A DNA stretch of 64,000 bases, from positions 558,001 to 622,000 of the forward strand of contig NZ_CP062165.1 in assembly GCF_014844075.1 (NCBI RefSeq). The letters run 5' to 3'. The translations under genes were made by a program, and so were the position numbers. Position 1 is the stretch's first letter. Every line of letters starts with the position of its first letter. The stretch is from Paenibacillus sp. JNUCC-31 (GTDB lineage Bacteria; Bacillota; Bacilli; Paenibacillales; Paenibacillaceae). The notes below the pieces were generated by a model. That model had not been told where the DNA came from and made no database searches. It saw only the letters and a list, made by a program, of their open reading frames with translations. Shown one piece after another: positions 34,679 to 44,668 of this stretch.

Positions 34679-35855
34679 GATTTACCTCCACTTTCAGCAT
34701 ATTAGCGGCTTGAACCGCAGTTTTACGAGCTTCTTCCACATCTGAACCGGCGCTTAATGCTACGGCCATACGGCGTCCCACTTTGGTTTCAGGCTTGCCA
34801 AATACACGAACCTGAGTGCGAGGAAGCGCAAGCGCTTCTTCAATCCCGCCTATAGTAAAGTCAGATGTTTCATCATTAGCCTTCAGCGTAGCTGAAGCTC
34901 CCGGTGTCAGCAGATGTACATCTGTGACCGGAAAACCAAGAATTGCACGTACATGCAGCGCAAACTCGGAACTGTCTTGCGTCACCATGGTAACCATGCC
35001 CGTATCATGCGGGCGAGGAGATACTTCGCTGAACACAACACCGTCTGGTGTCAGAAATAATTCAACGCCGAACAGTCCGTAACCGCCAAGTTCATCTGTA
35101 ACCGATTTGGCGATATGACAAGCTTGTTCCCATTGCTCAGAAGTCATGGCATGAGGCTGCCAGGATTCGACATAATCCCCATCCTTCTGAATGTGACCAA
35201 TTGGAGGACAGAATACGGTTCCTGATACGGAACGTACAGTTAACAGCGTAATTTCACTGTCAAACTTCACAAAGCTCTCCACAATGACTCGTACGGATTT
35301 GCCACGAGCTCCCGAAAGAGCGATGTTCCAGCAATCCTCCACGTCATCCGGTGTATGGCAAACACTCTGCCCTTTGCCGGAAGAACTCATCAGTGGTTTA
35401 ATCACACAAGGTGTGCCAAGTTCACGTACGGCTTCCTGAAGCTGTTCCAGGTTGTCCGCAAAAAGGTAGGCCGCTGTTGGAAGATTCAGTTGTTCGGCTG
35501 CAAGACGACGGATGCCTTCGCGGTCCATGGTTAGACGTGCAGCTCGCGCGGTAGGCACGACACAAAATCCCTCTTCCTCAAGCTCCAATAAAGCTTCTGT
35601 TGCGATAGCTTCAATCTCAGGTACGATGTAATGAGGTTGTTCCTTACGGATCAATTGTTTCAAAGCTTCGGCATTTAACATGTCGATGCAGTATGACCGA
35701 TGAGCAACCTGCATTGCAGGTGCGTTGTCGTAACGATCGACAGCGATCGTCTCTACTCCCAGTCTTTGAGCCTCAATAACGACCTCTTTTCCCAATTCTC
35801 CACTGCCCAAAAGCAGCATTTTTTTGGCTTGAGCCGTAAAAGGAGCACCCCACAT
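34668..35855 (-). CDS. purT: Formate-dependent phosphoribosylglycinamide formyltransferase
   Basis: A 395-residue ATP-grasp enzyme that makes formyl-GAR from GAR, formate and ATP in purine synthesis, an alternative to folate-dependent PurN. N-terminal pre-ATP-grasp region [23 protein letters not shown]-grasp lid [15 protein letters not shown]; metal-binding [10 protein letters not shown] and [13 protein letters not shown]. The length matches E. coli PurT (392). GGGAGGA precedes the ATG. It lies away from other pur genes and is coupled to a GNAT gene. I found no convincing PurR boxes upstream. Confidence 0.95.
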   Translation of the reverse strand: MWGAPFTAQAKKMLLLGSGELGKEVVIEAQRLGVETIAVDRYDNAPAMQVAHRSYCIDMLNAEALKQLIRKEQPHYIVPEIEAIATEALLELEEEGFCVVPTARAARLTMDREGIRRLAAEQLNLPTAAYLFADNLEQLQEAVRELGTPCVIKPLMSSSGKGQSVCHTPDDVEDCWNIALSGARGKSVRVIVESFVKFDSEITLLTVRSVSGTVFCPPIGHIQKDGDYVESWQPHAMTSEQWEQACHIAKSVTDELGGYGLFGVELFLTPDGVVFSEVSPRPHDTGMVTMVTQDSSEFALHVRAILGFPVTDVHLLTPGASATLKANDETSDFTIGGIEEALALPRTQVRVFGKPETKVGRRMAVALSAGSDVEEARKTAVQAANMLKVEVNHVQ

Positions 35856-36100
35856 GTTCTTTCCAATCCTCCCAAAGAGAAATCTTCTATATCTATCTCT
35901 CTATTTTCGGGGTTTTGGTTAAAGAATGCAAGAGTGCTCCCTATTTTTCTTGTGAATTTTACAAGATTTTTTGTTTTTTTTCGATCAATTTTTACAATTA
36001 CCGCTTATAGATTCGATACTCCTTCCATTCCTCCCAAATTTAAGGTTGTAATTCTAATGTTAGTCAACATTCGGTCATAAACTTGATGAAGCCTACTTCC

Positions 36101-36274
36101 CTAAAGTTCTCCCAACTTGTATTTGCCGATTTTTCTCTCGGAAAAGGTCATATGATACACTCCGCTATCATCCAGTGAATGAACATTGGCCTCAACCAAC
36201 TGACCCGGCAGTTTGATGGAGATGATCCAATTGGTCAAAACGTTACACTGGGTTTCGCTATAATCTTCCTGCAT
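36101..36274 (-). CDS. Small uncharacterised protein, 57 residues
   Basis: A short protein starting MQEDYSETQC and ending KIGKYKLGEL, with no membrane segment or known motif; I do not recognise it. GGAGGG lies 6 nt before the ATG at 36274, so this start is preferred over an in-frame one 18 bp upstream. A perfect palindrome GTTATCTTT-A-AAAGATAAC at 36311-36329 lies just upstream, probably its operator. A real gene is likely from the ribosome binding site and the palindrome. Confidence 0.6.
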   Translation of the reverse strand: MQEDYSETQCNVLTNWIISIKLPGQLVEANVHSLDDSGVYHMTFSERKIGKYKLGEL

Positions 36275-36310
36275 CGTTCTCCCTCCAGCCATCCTGATTC
36301 GTTCCTATCG

Positions 36311-36329
36311 GTTATCTTTAAAAGATAAC
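36311..36329. promoter_or_regulatory. Perfect palindrome upstream of the 57-residue protein gene
   Basis: GTTATCTTT (36311-36319) and AAAGATAAC (36321-36329) are exact inverted arms with a 1-bp centre, 37 bp before the start codon. A repressor site is the likely use. Confidence 0.5.
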
Positions 36330-36466
36330 ATAAATAAACAAAAGACACTCACGGTATGCCTTATCCCTGCCTTCAATAAAACAATTGCTTCTTGAAGTAA
36401 ATAGGGATTGAGGTTACCGGAGTGTCCGTCAAAAAAAGTCTAAAGTATATATGGACAGGTGTTCAT

Positions 36467-38317
36467 TTACAAAAATCTGTATTGAGCTTCTATTAAGCCA
36501 TTATAAACCCCTTGTTTCTGGATAAGTTGCTCATGGTTTCCTTCTTCCTTAATTTCGCCATGATCCAGCACAATGATCTTATCTGCATTTCGGATCGTCG
36601 AGAGACGGTGGGCTACCATAAAGGAAGTTCTTCCTTGCAGCAGCACTTTCAAAGCCTCCTGAATTTTGAGCTCCGTTTCGGTATCTATACTGGCCGTCGC
36701 TTCATCCAGTATCAAGATCCGAGGGTCTGCAAGCAAGGCGCGGGCGAAGGATAACAATTGCCGTTGCCCCATGGATAATACATTCCCGCGTTCCTCCACT
36801 TCGGTATCATATCCCCCGGGCAGCTTCATAATGAATTCATGCGCATTTACAGCCTTCGCAGCTTCTTCCACTTCTTCATTGGTTGCGTCCAGCCGTCCAA
36901 AACGAATATTGTCTCGAATGGTGCCAGAGAAGATAAACGTATCCTGCAACACAATACTGATTTGGCTGCGCAAACTTTCTACCGTTACGTCCCTTACATC
37001 CTGACCGTCAATGGTGAGTCGTCCGCTAGATATGTCATAGAACCGGCTGATGAGATTGATAATGGTACTTTTACCGGAACCCGTATGACCTACAAGAGCA
37101 ATCGATTGTCCTGCACTTGCAGAGAAACTGATTCCTTTAAGCGCCTGTCTGCCTTTCTCATATTCAAACACCACATTGTCGAATACAACATCTCCTTTAA
37201 TAGAAGCAAGCGGCTTGGCCCCAGGTTTATCTGCAATACTCGGCTCCTCATCCATAAACTCGAAGATCCGTTCAGAGGAAGCCATCGCAACGAGCAGCTG
37301 ATTGTACATTTGCCCCAGACGATTAATCGGGTCCCAGAAGTTACCGACATAGTTGGCAAAGGCAACAAGCAATCCGATCGTCAGCTGCCCTTCTTGAATC
37401 AGGTAAGCACCAAACCAGAACAGGATTAACGTCCCGAATCCGCCCGTAATTTCAATCAGAGGACCAAACCCCTGATTCATGGCCGATGCTCTGTCCCAGG
37501 ATTTTTTGCTCGACAGATTCATGTTGTCAAAATATTTGATGTTCTCTTTTTCCTGTGTATACGCCTGAGTTACCCGAATCCCCTGAATGGATTCATTCAA
37601 ATGGGAATTGATACGGGAGTTCTTCATACGTACATCCTGCCATGCTCGGCGGATCAACACGCGTAGTTTGGTCGAAATGATAAACATGAGCGGAACGGTA
37701 ATAATGACCGCAAGACCCAGTTTCCAGTTGATCAGCAGCAGGATAACGATAATTCCGAGCAGCTGCACACAGTCAATCATAACGTTTACCGCACCGTTGG
37801 TGAATAGATCCTGCAGGGAGTTGATGTCATTGGTGATACGCACCAGAACCGAACCCGCAGGTCTTTTATCAAAAAAGTTAAAAGACAGCTTCTGGATATG
37901 TTTGAACAGATCCGAACGAAGATCGTAGATGACCCGTTGCCCGATAATGTTCGTCAATTTGATTCGGTACGTATTGGCCGCCCATTGAATCAGGTACAAC
38001 ACAAGCACAGAACCAGCAATAATATAAAGCATCGTCAAGCTTGGCATCCCCGTTGCAGGTGCAATCGCTTTATCAATCGCCAAACTGATCAGGAATGGAA
38101 CAGACAATTTCGTAATCGTGCCCAAAATCATCATGAGGATAATGAGTGGTAACAGTTGTCTTGCATAAGGTTTCATATATGAGAACAATCGTCCGAATTC
38201 CCGCCAGTTAAACGGTTTTTCTATGATTTCATCATCCTGATATACAAAACGTTCATTCATTTTCTTGTCAGAGGCTTCTTTAGCCTCGCGCCTATCGGCT
38301 ACCGTTTCGGCACTCAT
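36467..38317 (-). CDS. Heterodimeric ABC exporter subunit (canonical Walker B)
   Basis: A 616-residue half-transporter with a soluble N-terminus of about 45 residues, a six-helix exporter domain and an ATPase domain. Walker A GHTGSGKST, Walker B ILILDEATASIDT with the catalytic Glu, and a degenerate signature LSMGQRQ in place of LSGGQ. Together with its upstream partner this gives one competent and one degenerate ATP site, as in BmrCD and TM287/288. The start overlaps the partner's stop by 4 bp. Probably a multidrug or lipid exporter; the substrate is unknown. Confidence 0.92.
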   Translation of the reverse strand: MSAETVADRREAKEASDKKMNERFVYQDDEIIEKPFNWREFGRLFSYMKPYARQLLPLIILMMILGTITKLSVPFLISLAIDKAIAPATGMPSLTMLYIIAGSVLVLYLIQWAANTYRIKLTNIIGQRVIYDLRSDLFKHIQKLSFNFFDKRPAGSVLVRITNDINSLQDLFTNGAVNVMIDCVQLLGIIVILLLINWKLGLAVIITVPLMFIISTKLRVLIRRAWQDVRMKNSRINSHLNESIQGIRVTQAYTQEKENIKYFDNMNLSSKKSWDRASAMNQGFGPLIEITGGFGTLILFWFGAYLIQEGQLTIGLLVAFANYVGNFWDPINRLGQMYNQLLVAMASSERIFEFMDEEPSIADKPGAKPLASIKGDVVFDNVVFEYEKGRQALKGISFSASAGQSIALVGHTGSGKSTIINLISRFYDISSGRLTIDGQDVRDVTVESLRSQISIVLQDTFIFSGTIRDNIRFGRLDATNEEVEEAAKAVNAHEFIMKLPGGYDTEVEERGNVLSMGQRQLLSFARALLADPRILILDEATASIDTETELKIQEALKVLLQGRTSFMVAHRLSTIRNADKIIVLDHGEIKEEGNHEQLIQKQGVYNGLIEAQYRFL

Positions 38318-40086
38318 GAATTCACCTGCTCCCCAGCCTCCCGCTTACCGCGGGCAATATAATCTGCGTATTGAATCTCATATACGTCCCGGTAAGGCCC
38401 CGGCTCTGCAATGAGACGTTTGTGTGTACCACGTTGAACGACCCGTCCTTCATCCAGCACCAGTATCTCATCTGCGTGACGTAATGAAGAGATCCGATGT
38501 GCAATGATAAACGTCGTTCTTCCACGCATGACTTCCTGGAACCCGGATTGAATTTCATGTTCGGTCTCCATGTCGACTGCACTCGTTGCATCATCCAGAA
38601 CGAGAATTTTCGGATTCTTGAGTAAAGCCCTCGCAATCGCTATCCGCTGTTTCTGTCCTCCCGACAAGCCCATACCGCGTTCGCCAACAACCGTATCGTA
38701 TCCTTCAGGGAATTCCATGATGAACTCATGGGCTTTGGCAAGTTTGGCTGCGCGAATAATTTCTTCCATTGTTACATTCTTGAGTCCATATGAAATGTTG
38801 TTTCGAATGCTGGAAGAGAACAGGAACGTTTCCTGGAACACAGAAGCAATCTGACTCCGCAAGCTGCGAATTCCAATGTCCTTAATATTTTTGCCGTCCA
38901 GCTTGATGGTTCCCGAGTTCACGTTGTATGCACGCATCAGGAGCTGAATAATGGTCGATTTACCCGAACCTGTTCCTCCCAGGAAACCGATGACGGAGCC
39001 TGGTGGTGCATCAAAGTTAATATCGGTTACTGCCGGCATTTTATTGCCGTAAGCAAAGGTAACGGATTCAAAGGTTACATGCCCATTGACTTGATCAGCC
39101 TCCACAATGACTGGATCTTCTGTCTCTTGCACATCTACCGGCGTATTCAACAGTTCCAACACCCGTTCACCCGATGCTTTGGATTGCGTATAGTTGTTGA
39201 TATGGAAACCAAGGTTCCACATTGGACCGATTATGTACCAGATCAAACTGAAAAAGGCAACGAGTTGACCGAGTGTTAACGATTTTTGAATAACCATGTT
39301 TCCACCAACCAGGAGCAGCAGGACTACGCTGACCGAAGCGAGAATCTCCATGATCGGAAAATAGTGGCTCCACAATGTGGCTGCATGAATCTGATTTGTT
39401 TTGTAACGCTCGTTGCGTGTGGAAAACTTCTCCACTTCGTAAGGCTCGCGCGCAAAAGATTTTACAGTGCGCACCCCTGTGATATTCTCCTGTACCGCAG
39501 TCGTCAGTGAGCTGAGGGCGAGCCGCATTTCTTGGAACGCTGGGTGAATGCGGGATTCGAATCTCAGCGCAACGAAGGCAAGCAGAGGAATACATATGAG
39601 CGTTAGCAGGGTAAGCTTCCAGCTCATGGTCATCATCATGATTGCGCCGAATACGACCATCAGAACCATATTGAGAATCTGGGCGAAGCCAAATCCGATA
39701 AAGTTACGGATTGCTTCGAGATCTCCCGTGAGGCGGGACATCAAGTCACCCGTTTTGGCCGTATCATAATACCGGAAGGATAAAAATTGAAGCTTTTCGT
39801 AACAGGCGTTACGAAGTCGGTACGCCAGAAAGTTCCCCAGGCGACCTCCAAAAAGACCGTGTAAAAATTGCATTCCCGCTTTCAAAATAACGACACCTAA
39901 CACTGTCAAAGCAAGTTTGGGAACGTCTTCAAAATTACGCGGGGTAATGACGTCATCAATCAGTATCCTTAGCAGGTTCGGATACACCAGTCCAAGCGCG
40001 GTCGCTATGGCGAGGCATAAGATCGATAAAAATAAATACGTGCGCTTCTCCCAGAAAAAGATCTGCAATTGCCTGAGAACATCCAT
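38314..40086 (-). CDS. Heterodimeric ABC exporter subunit (degenerate Walker B)
   Basis: A 590-residue half-transporter: six-helix domain (helix 1 YLFLSILCLAIATALGLVYP) then an ATPase domain with Walker A GGTGSGKST, canonical signature LSGGQKQR, and Walker B LVLDDATSAVD in which the catalytic Glu is Asp. This marks the degenerate site of a heterodimer, completing the partner encoded just downstream. I start at the ATG at 40086 with GAGGAGGAG before it; an in-frame start 93 bp further up has no such site. First gene of the pair. Confidence 0.92.
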   Translation of the reverse strand: MDVLRQLQIFFWEKRTYLFLSILCLAIATALGLVYPNLLRILIDDVITPRNFEDVPKLALTVLGVVILKAGMQFLHGLFGGRLGNFLAYRLRNACYEKLQFLSFRYYDTAKTGDLMSRLTGDLEAIRNFIGFGFAQILNMVLMVVFGAIMMMTMSWKLTLLTLICIPLLAFVALRFESRIHPAFQEMRLALSSLTTAVQENITGVRTVKSFAREPYEVEKFSTRNERYKTNQIHAATLWSHYFPIMEILASVSVVLLLLVGGNMVIQKSLTLGQLVAFFSLIWYIIGPMWNLGFHINNYTQSKASGERVLELLNTPVDVQETEDPVIVEADQVNGHVTFESVTFAYGNKMPAVTDINFDAPPGSVIGFLGGTGSGKSTIIQLLMRAYNVNSGTIKLDGKNIKDIGIRSLRSQIASVFQETFLFSSSIRNNISYGLKNVTMEEIIRAAKLAKAHEFIMEFPEGYDTVVGERGMGLSGGQKQRIAIARALLKNPKILVLDDATSAVDMETEHEIQSGFQEVMRGRTTFIIAHRISSLRHADEILVLDEGRVVQRGTHKRLIAEPGPYRDVYEIQYADYIARGKREAGEQVNS

Positions 40087-40273
40087 GTCTCTCCTCCTCT
40101 TATATCGTTCAAAAACAGTATGAACATTTATGAAGTTTATCACCGTCCCCCATTCGCGGCAAAGCGAATAAGCGACCATATTCAGGCTACTTTCACCTTA
40201 ATGCGTCATTAAGGGAGGCAGATACCCTCCTATCAATCAAATGTTTGAATATTCTCTTCCTTTCAGGTTGTTC

Positions 40274-40321
40274 GTATCAAAAAAGGCTCCCTGTATGCCT
40301 TTAGGGGCAGGGGCCTTTTTG
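40274..40321 (-). terminator. Terminator of the double-dynamin gene
   Basis: AAAAAGGCCCCTG and CAGGGAGCCTTTTTT form a stem with an inner CCTAAAGG turn; A and T runs on both sides make it potentially bidirectional. Apart from this, the 40087-40407 gap shows no gene and no promoter I can place with confidence. Confidence 0.8.
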
Positions 40322-40407
40322 GGTACAACGACAACATTTCAAAATATCGCTGTATAACTCATTTTGTTTTACAACCGTTTCCATACAGACATGGATTTCA
40401 ATACCTT

Positions 40408-43400
40408 TTATTCACGTTCAATCTGCCCAAGGTGTACAGACAGACTCTCCCACTTTTCTGCAGGAATTCCACTGGTCAGTGTCTCATGAAGGGCACTTAC
40501 AGCCTCCTCAAGTCTCTCTTCCAATTGACGGGATTGATGCTGCAAAGACTGCCCGATCTGGCTGTCATAAAACTGAATCAGCTTGTTCTCCGCAGCGGGC
40601 AGAACATCGATTATCATCTGTTTTATTACAGGATCAAGCGCCTCCTGCAGCCGTTGTCGTCCATCTCCCTCGAAGAACTGTTTCGGATTACGGAAATAAC
40701 CGAGATATGCTTTCCACCCCGTTGGCTCTTCCAGACGCACCTCTTCCAGGACAGGTGTACTCCAGCGTTCAATCGGTGGCAGCGACAGATCCATGCCTCC
40801 GGATAATCGTTTCAGTTCATCTATACATTCGTTCACTTGCTTGTGCAGCCAAGTCTGACCTGCCTGTTCGAGTCTGAGTGTGGTGGCAAGCAGTTCCTGC
40901 TCCAGCTCGATGGCAATCATACGCAGCAATTCGCGTCCGCAGGCGGCGAAGGCAGCTTTCAGATTCCCGCGGTCCTCCCGAAGCACGGACGGATGGAATG
41001 CTTCTGCCATGAAGAGGCCGAAGCGGTAACCCAGGCGCTGCCGCACATGGAAGAGCAGTTCAGCCGTTTCCTGAACCAACTCTGCCTTCATGGACCGTTC
41101 TGCAAGCAACTGTATCCTATGAAGTGACTGCTCCTGAATTGAACCCAATTCATCACGACGTCGCTGTAGAGCCACTTCGCCCTGAGCCGCATCCTCGGCA
41201 CGTGTCTTGAGTCGTCTGATAACCCGTGCAATCTCTTCTGCAGCCCCGCCGACGGCAAGATCCGCAAGTTCTGTGCCTGCAAAGCGGTTAAATTCTTCCT
41301 CGAACTGAATAAATCCGGATTGCTCCATCAGCTTTGCATCGTTTGCAATCTTGCCTTCCATCGCCAGCATACTGGATACCGGAAAGAGTCGTGGTGCCCG
41401 AATGCCGTTACTGCGCAGTTGTGTGCTCACATGATCCAGAACCTGCTCCAGCTCTTCCTCAGAAGATGACAGATCGCTTGCATTAACTACAAAGAACATC
41501 TGATCCATCGCCGAGCTGTCTTTCACTCGTCCCAATTGATTCAGAAACTGTCGATCTCCCTGAGAGAAGGCATGATTGTAGTACGTTACGAAAATAAGTG
41601 CATCCGCATTCTTCATATAATTGAAGGTCACACCTGTGTGACGGGCATTCACGGAGTCTGCACCCGGCGTATCCACAAGCACAATGCCTTGTTCGGTCAC
41701 ATCACAACTGTAGTACAGGTCAATACTGTCGACAAAGCAAGACTTTTTCTCGTTGGCCACAAAGTTTCGATAACCGTTCAGATCCACCAGCACATCCTGG
41801 CCAAGCTGTTCCGAGGTATCCTCCCATCCGGCCGCGGCTGCCTGCAAAAAGCTGTAATGCGGGCGCCCCGCCGGATGTACATCCTGTGGCGAAAGAGTTT
41901 TGACGCGTTTTTGCCAGTCTCCCCCAGGCTCGCCCAGTCCGAGTAAACGGAAGGAATACGCAAGATCTTCCTGGAAAGCGTCCCGGGACTTCATCCGGAC
42001 CCGGGCTGTTCCATGCTCCGCGCCGCCTGCCGGAGCCATGATCCGGTTAATTGCCGCAGTCGTTGGATGCGGCGAGACCGGTAGTACAGCTTCGCCGAGC
42101 AACGCGTTGGCGAAGGAGGACTTGCCGGCGCTGAACGCTCCGAACAGCGCCAGCGTAAACGTGCCGCCCGCAAGCGAAGCCGCGCGTGCACGCAGATCCC
42201 GTACCGCCGACCCCATGGCGGGGTACGGCTCGACCAGCGCAGCGGCGGCTTCCAGCCGTGCCGCCGCTGCGTCCAGGCGCCGGCGGCGCTGTGCGCCAGC
42301 CGCCGGCTGCCCAGGCACCGCCGCTTTGCGCGGCGGCGGTGCCCCTGGAGTCTGTGGCTGCGCAGCCACAGACTCTGCCGTGCCCGTGTGCGAGCCGGGT
42401 GAAGCACCCGGCTCATGCGCGGGCACGGGCGGGCCCTGCACCTCCGGCAACAGCCCGGAGGTGAGGGGGCCCGCGGCAGGCAGCAGGCTGCGCAGCCCTG
42501 CTGCCTCTGCGTCGGCGGCGCGCTGCAGCGCCGTGTAGCGCGCCGCCGACGCAGATTGCGCCAGCAGCGCTGCGCGGCTGGCGTCCAGCGCCTGAAGCGC
42601 GGCTTCGCCCTGCGCGCCCAGCGCTTCAAGCAAACGGTCGGCCAGCATCATGGCCGCCCTGCGGTAACGGGTCTCAATCTCGCCCCGTATGTCTTTGCTG
42701 AATTGAAGCACATACTCGGGAGATACCTCTGCACTGGCGCTCCGTTTCATCTCCAGCAGTGCTTCATCTACCGCAGGCAACTCCGCGTTCAGTGCCTGCT
42801 CCCACTCTGCGCCCCATAGCTGATGGGCTTCACCCAACTGTCTAAGCATGGTACGGATATGCACCTCAACTTGCCCCGAGGCCTGATCCTGCAAGAGCCT
42901 CACAAGCTCGGCCGCGCGACGCTGCTTCTCCTGCTCGGTCTTGCCACCAGCGAACAGTAATCCTACCCGAAATCCAGGTTTGCGGCTCTCCAAGTACTCC
43001 CCGGCGGAAGTTCGAATATCTGCCGGGGTCAGATTCGCATTCGCCAGAAGAGGCTCCAGTTCTGCCCGAAACTTCTCCCGTTCACGTGAAGGTTTAGAAC
43101 GAAGCTGCGTTTCCTGTTGATCCAGGAGCTCCAGTTCCCGTTGCAACCGTCCCATACCTTCCTTGCCCCCAACTTCCTCCAGAAGTGCAGCTTCTTGTTC
43201 CTCACGTTCCTCGGCCTTCCGTGTTAGGTGCTGCTCTGCAATGTGGTTCGCCGAACTAGCCAGACTGTGCCGTATTAGTCCTTCCTTTTCTTGCATCATA
43301 TGCTTAATGAGTTCAGGAAGCTGATTCCATTGGCTGTAACGATGCTCCTTGTCTCGAAGCGAAGTGAACAACAGCCCGTCATACCTGACCTCCCATGCTG

Positions 43401-44079
43401 CAAAAATCGCTTCTACCCCTACTACATATTGATCAAACGAAAGCTCACGCTCTCGATGTTTATCAATTTGGTTCACAATAAGAAACAACGGTTTTCCCCA
43501 ATCAGATAAACTCTTGGCAAAAGAAAGATTGCTCTCGGATTGTACATGGTTATAATCCATCACATAGAACACCACATCAGCAAGATGAAGTGCTGAATGT
43601 GTTGCCAGGCTGTGCCCCTGATCGGTCGAGTCCACGCCTGGCGTATCAAGTAATACCGCATCATCTTTCAGAAGAGGGATGTCATCCCATACTTCAATGG
43701 AGGTGTATGCCCCACCATTCTTGCAATACTCTTCCAATTGTTCTGGAGAAACCTCAATAACTCCCGCTGAATTGTCAGCGCTTACGTTCGACGACGTATA
43801 AATAAGTGCTCTGGGTTCACCGTTACGGATGGAAACCACATTCGCACTCGTTGGCACGGGACTTGAAGGCAAAACCCGCTTACCGCATAAACTGTTGATT
43901 AGACTCGATTTACCTGCCGAGAAATGTCCACAAAACGCAATCGTTAACTGTTTCATTTCCGCTTTATTGATCAAATCCGTTAATGCCTGTACAGCTGTAT
44001 GGTCTCCTGTCTGCTCCATCGCTTCTCGCAGTGGAAGCAGAGGTTTGGCCATCTCTACTGGGTAATCTGTTCTGGACAT
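40408..44079 (-). CDS. Double-headed bacterial dynamin (DynA-like)
   Basis: A 1223-residue protein with two dynamin GTPase modules, as in B. subtilis DynA (YpbR), which tethers and fuses membranes and helps cells survive antibiotic and phage damage. First G domain: P-loop GHFSAGKSS (about residue 51), switch DTPGVDS, base motif NQID. Second G domain: P-loop GAFSAGKSS (about residue 650), DTPGADS, with NASD at the usual base-recognition position. Each is followed by long helical stalk segments. The linker between the halves (about residues 475-690) is Ala/Pro/Arg-rich and encoded by strikingly GC-rich DNA. The paddle region in the second half contains FRNPKQFFEGDG. GGGGGAAGG before the ATG. 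Confidence 0.9.
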   Translation of the reverse strand: MSRTDYPVEMAKPLLPLREAMEQTGDHTAVQALTDLINKAEMKQLTIAFCGHFSAGKSSLINSLCGKRVLPSSPVPTSANVVSIRNGEPRALIYTSSNVSADNSAGVIEVSPEQLEEYCKNGGAYTSIEVWDDIPLLKDDAVLLDTPGVDSTDQGHSLATHSALHLADVVFYVMDYNHVQSESNLSFAKSLSDWGKPLFLIVNQIDKHRERELSFDQYVVGVEAIFAAWEVRYDGLLFTSLRDKEHRYSQWNQLPELIKHMMQEKEGLIRHSLASSANHIAEQHLTRKAEEREEQEAALLEEVGGKEGMGRLQRELELLDQQETQLRSKPSREREKFRAELEPLLANANLTPADIRTSAGEYLESRKPGFRVGLLFAGGKTEQEKQRRAAELVRLLQDQASGQVEVHIRTMLRQLGEAHQLWGAEWEQALNAELPAVDEALLEMKRSASAEVSPEYVLQFSKDIRGEIETRYRRAAMMLADRLLEALGAQGEAALQALDASRAALLAQSASAARYTALQRAADAEAAGLRSLLPAAGPLTSGLLPEVQGPPVPAHEPGASPGSHTGTAESVAAQPQTPGAPPPRKAAVPGQPAAGAQRRRRLDAAAARLEAAAALVEPYPAMGSAVRDLRARAASLAGGTFTLALFGAFSAGKSSFANALLGEAVLPVSPHPTTAAINRIMAPAGGAEHGTARVRMKSRDAFQEDLAYSFRLLGLGEPGGDWQKRVKTLSPQDVHPAGRPHYSFLQAAAAGWEDTSEQLGQDVLVDLNGYRNFVANEKKSCFVDSIDLYYSCDVTEQGIVLVDTPGADSVNARHTGVTFNYMKNADALIFVTYYNHAFSQGDRQFLNQLGRVKDSSAMDQMFFVVNASDLSSSEEELEQVLDHVSTQLRSNGIRAPRLFPVSSMLAMEGKIANDAKLMEQSGFIQFEEEFNRFAGTELADLAVGGAAEEIARVIRRLKTRAEDAAQGEVALQRRRDELGSIQEQSLHRIQLLAERSMKAELVQETAELLFHVRQRLGYRFGLFMAEAFHPSVLREDRGNLKAAFAACGRELLRMIAIELEQELLATTLRLEQAGQTWLHKQVNECIDELKRLSGGMDLSLPPIERWSTPVLEEVRLEEPTGWKAYLGYFRNPKQFFEGDGRQRLQEALDPVIKQMIIDVLPAAENKLIQFYDSQIGQSLQHQSRQLEERLEEAVSALHETLTSGIPAEKWESLSVHLGQIERE

Positions 44080-44229
44080 GACTGGCCTTCCCCCTGGCTC
44101 CTCTAATTTGACATCTGTTCCGATGTCTTTATCTTATAATTCATTTATTTTACCATGATCAAGTTTGAAATTGAACGATTAGAATTGCAGGCAAGCTGAT
44201 AACGAATACGCACAAGCCATTCTCCACAT

Positions 44230-44260
44230 AAAAAAATAAAACCGATCCTGTCGGTTTTAT
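44230..44260 (-). terminator. Terminator of the small conserved gene
   Basis: Perfect 10-bp stem ATAAAACCGA / TCGGTTTTAT around TCCTG, with a T run on the minus strand. Confidence 0.85.
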
Positions 44261-44372
44261 CTGCGAAATGATTGTATTCATAAGCATGCTGCATTCACGC
44301 CCAACGAGATAGGTCCTTCCAAGAGGATAACCCTTTGGACTTGAAGCAGCATGGCTCCTTGGTTCAAATCTC

Positions 44373-44645
44373 TTATGAAACAGCGTTCTCCATTGAAGGC
44401 AGCAAAATTTCAAATACTTGTCCATGCTGCAAAATCGTAATGCCACGACCTTTGTCTCTCATCACAACGACCTCTGGTTTGACAGACATACGCTCCAAAT
44501 AATGTTCAGGCACATCACCAGAATGACTTACAGTGATTCCTTCTACTTCTTTTTCTTCGTTTTCAGCCATCTCCTGTTCAACGATTTGTTCGAAAATATC
44601 GGAGAAGGCCTCAAAATTGTCAGTGTACACGGAAATGCATTTCAT
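44373..44645 (-). CDS. Small conserved hypothetical protein, 90 residues
   Basis: An acidic protein starting MKCISVYTDNFEAF, with EENEEKEVEG-like charged stretches and VVVMRDKGRGITILQHG near the end. No membrane segment or catalytic motif is visible and I assign no function. AGAGGATG precedes the ATG. It lies 23 bp downstream of endonuclease III and is terminated before the dynamin gene, so it is probably co-transcribed with nth. Confidence 0.75.
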   Translation of the reverse strand: MKCISVYTDNFEAFSDIFEQIVEQEMAENEEKEVEGITVSHSGDVPEHYLERMSVKPEVVVMRDKGRGITILQHGQVFEILLPSMENAVS

Positions 44646-44668
44646 AATTACTCATCCTCTTCTGCTCA

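Noticed and set aside
35856..36100. PurR-box pair before purT
   Set aside because: CGAA-containing stretches are present, but they match the PurBox consensus poorly and are in the same orientation rather than inverted.
41900..42629. Long open frames on both strands inside the dynamin gene
   Set aside because: They arise from the very GC-rich linker, where stop codons are rare; the products are low-complexity and the dynamin frame explains the DNA.
44159..44446. Minus-strand 95-codon frame downstream of the small conserved gene
   Set aside because: It overlaps the 3' end of the 90-residue gene in another frame, runs across its terminator hairpin and has no ribosome binding site.
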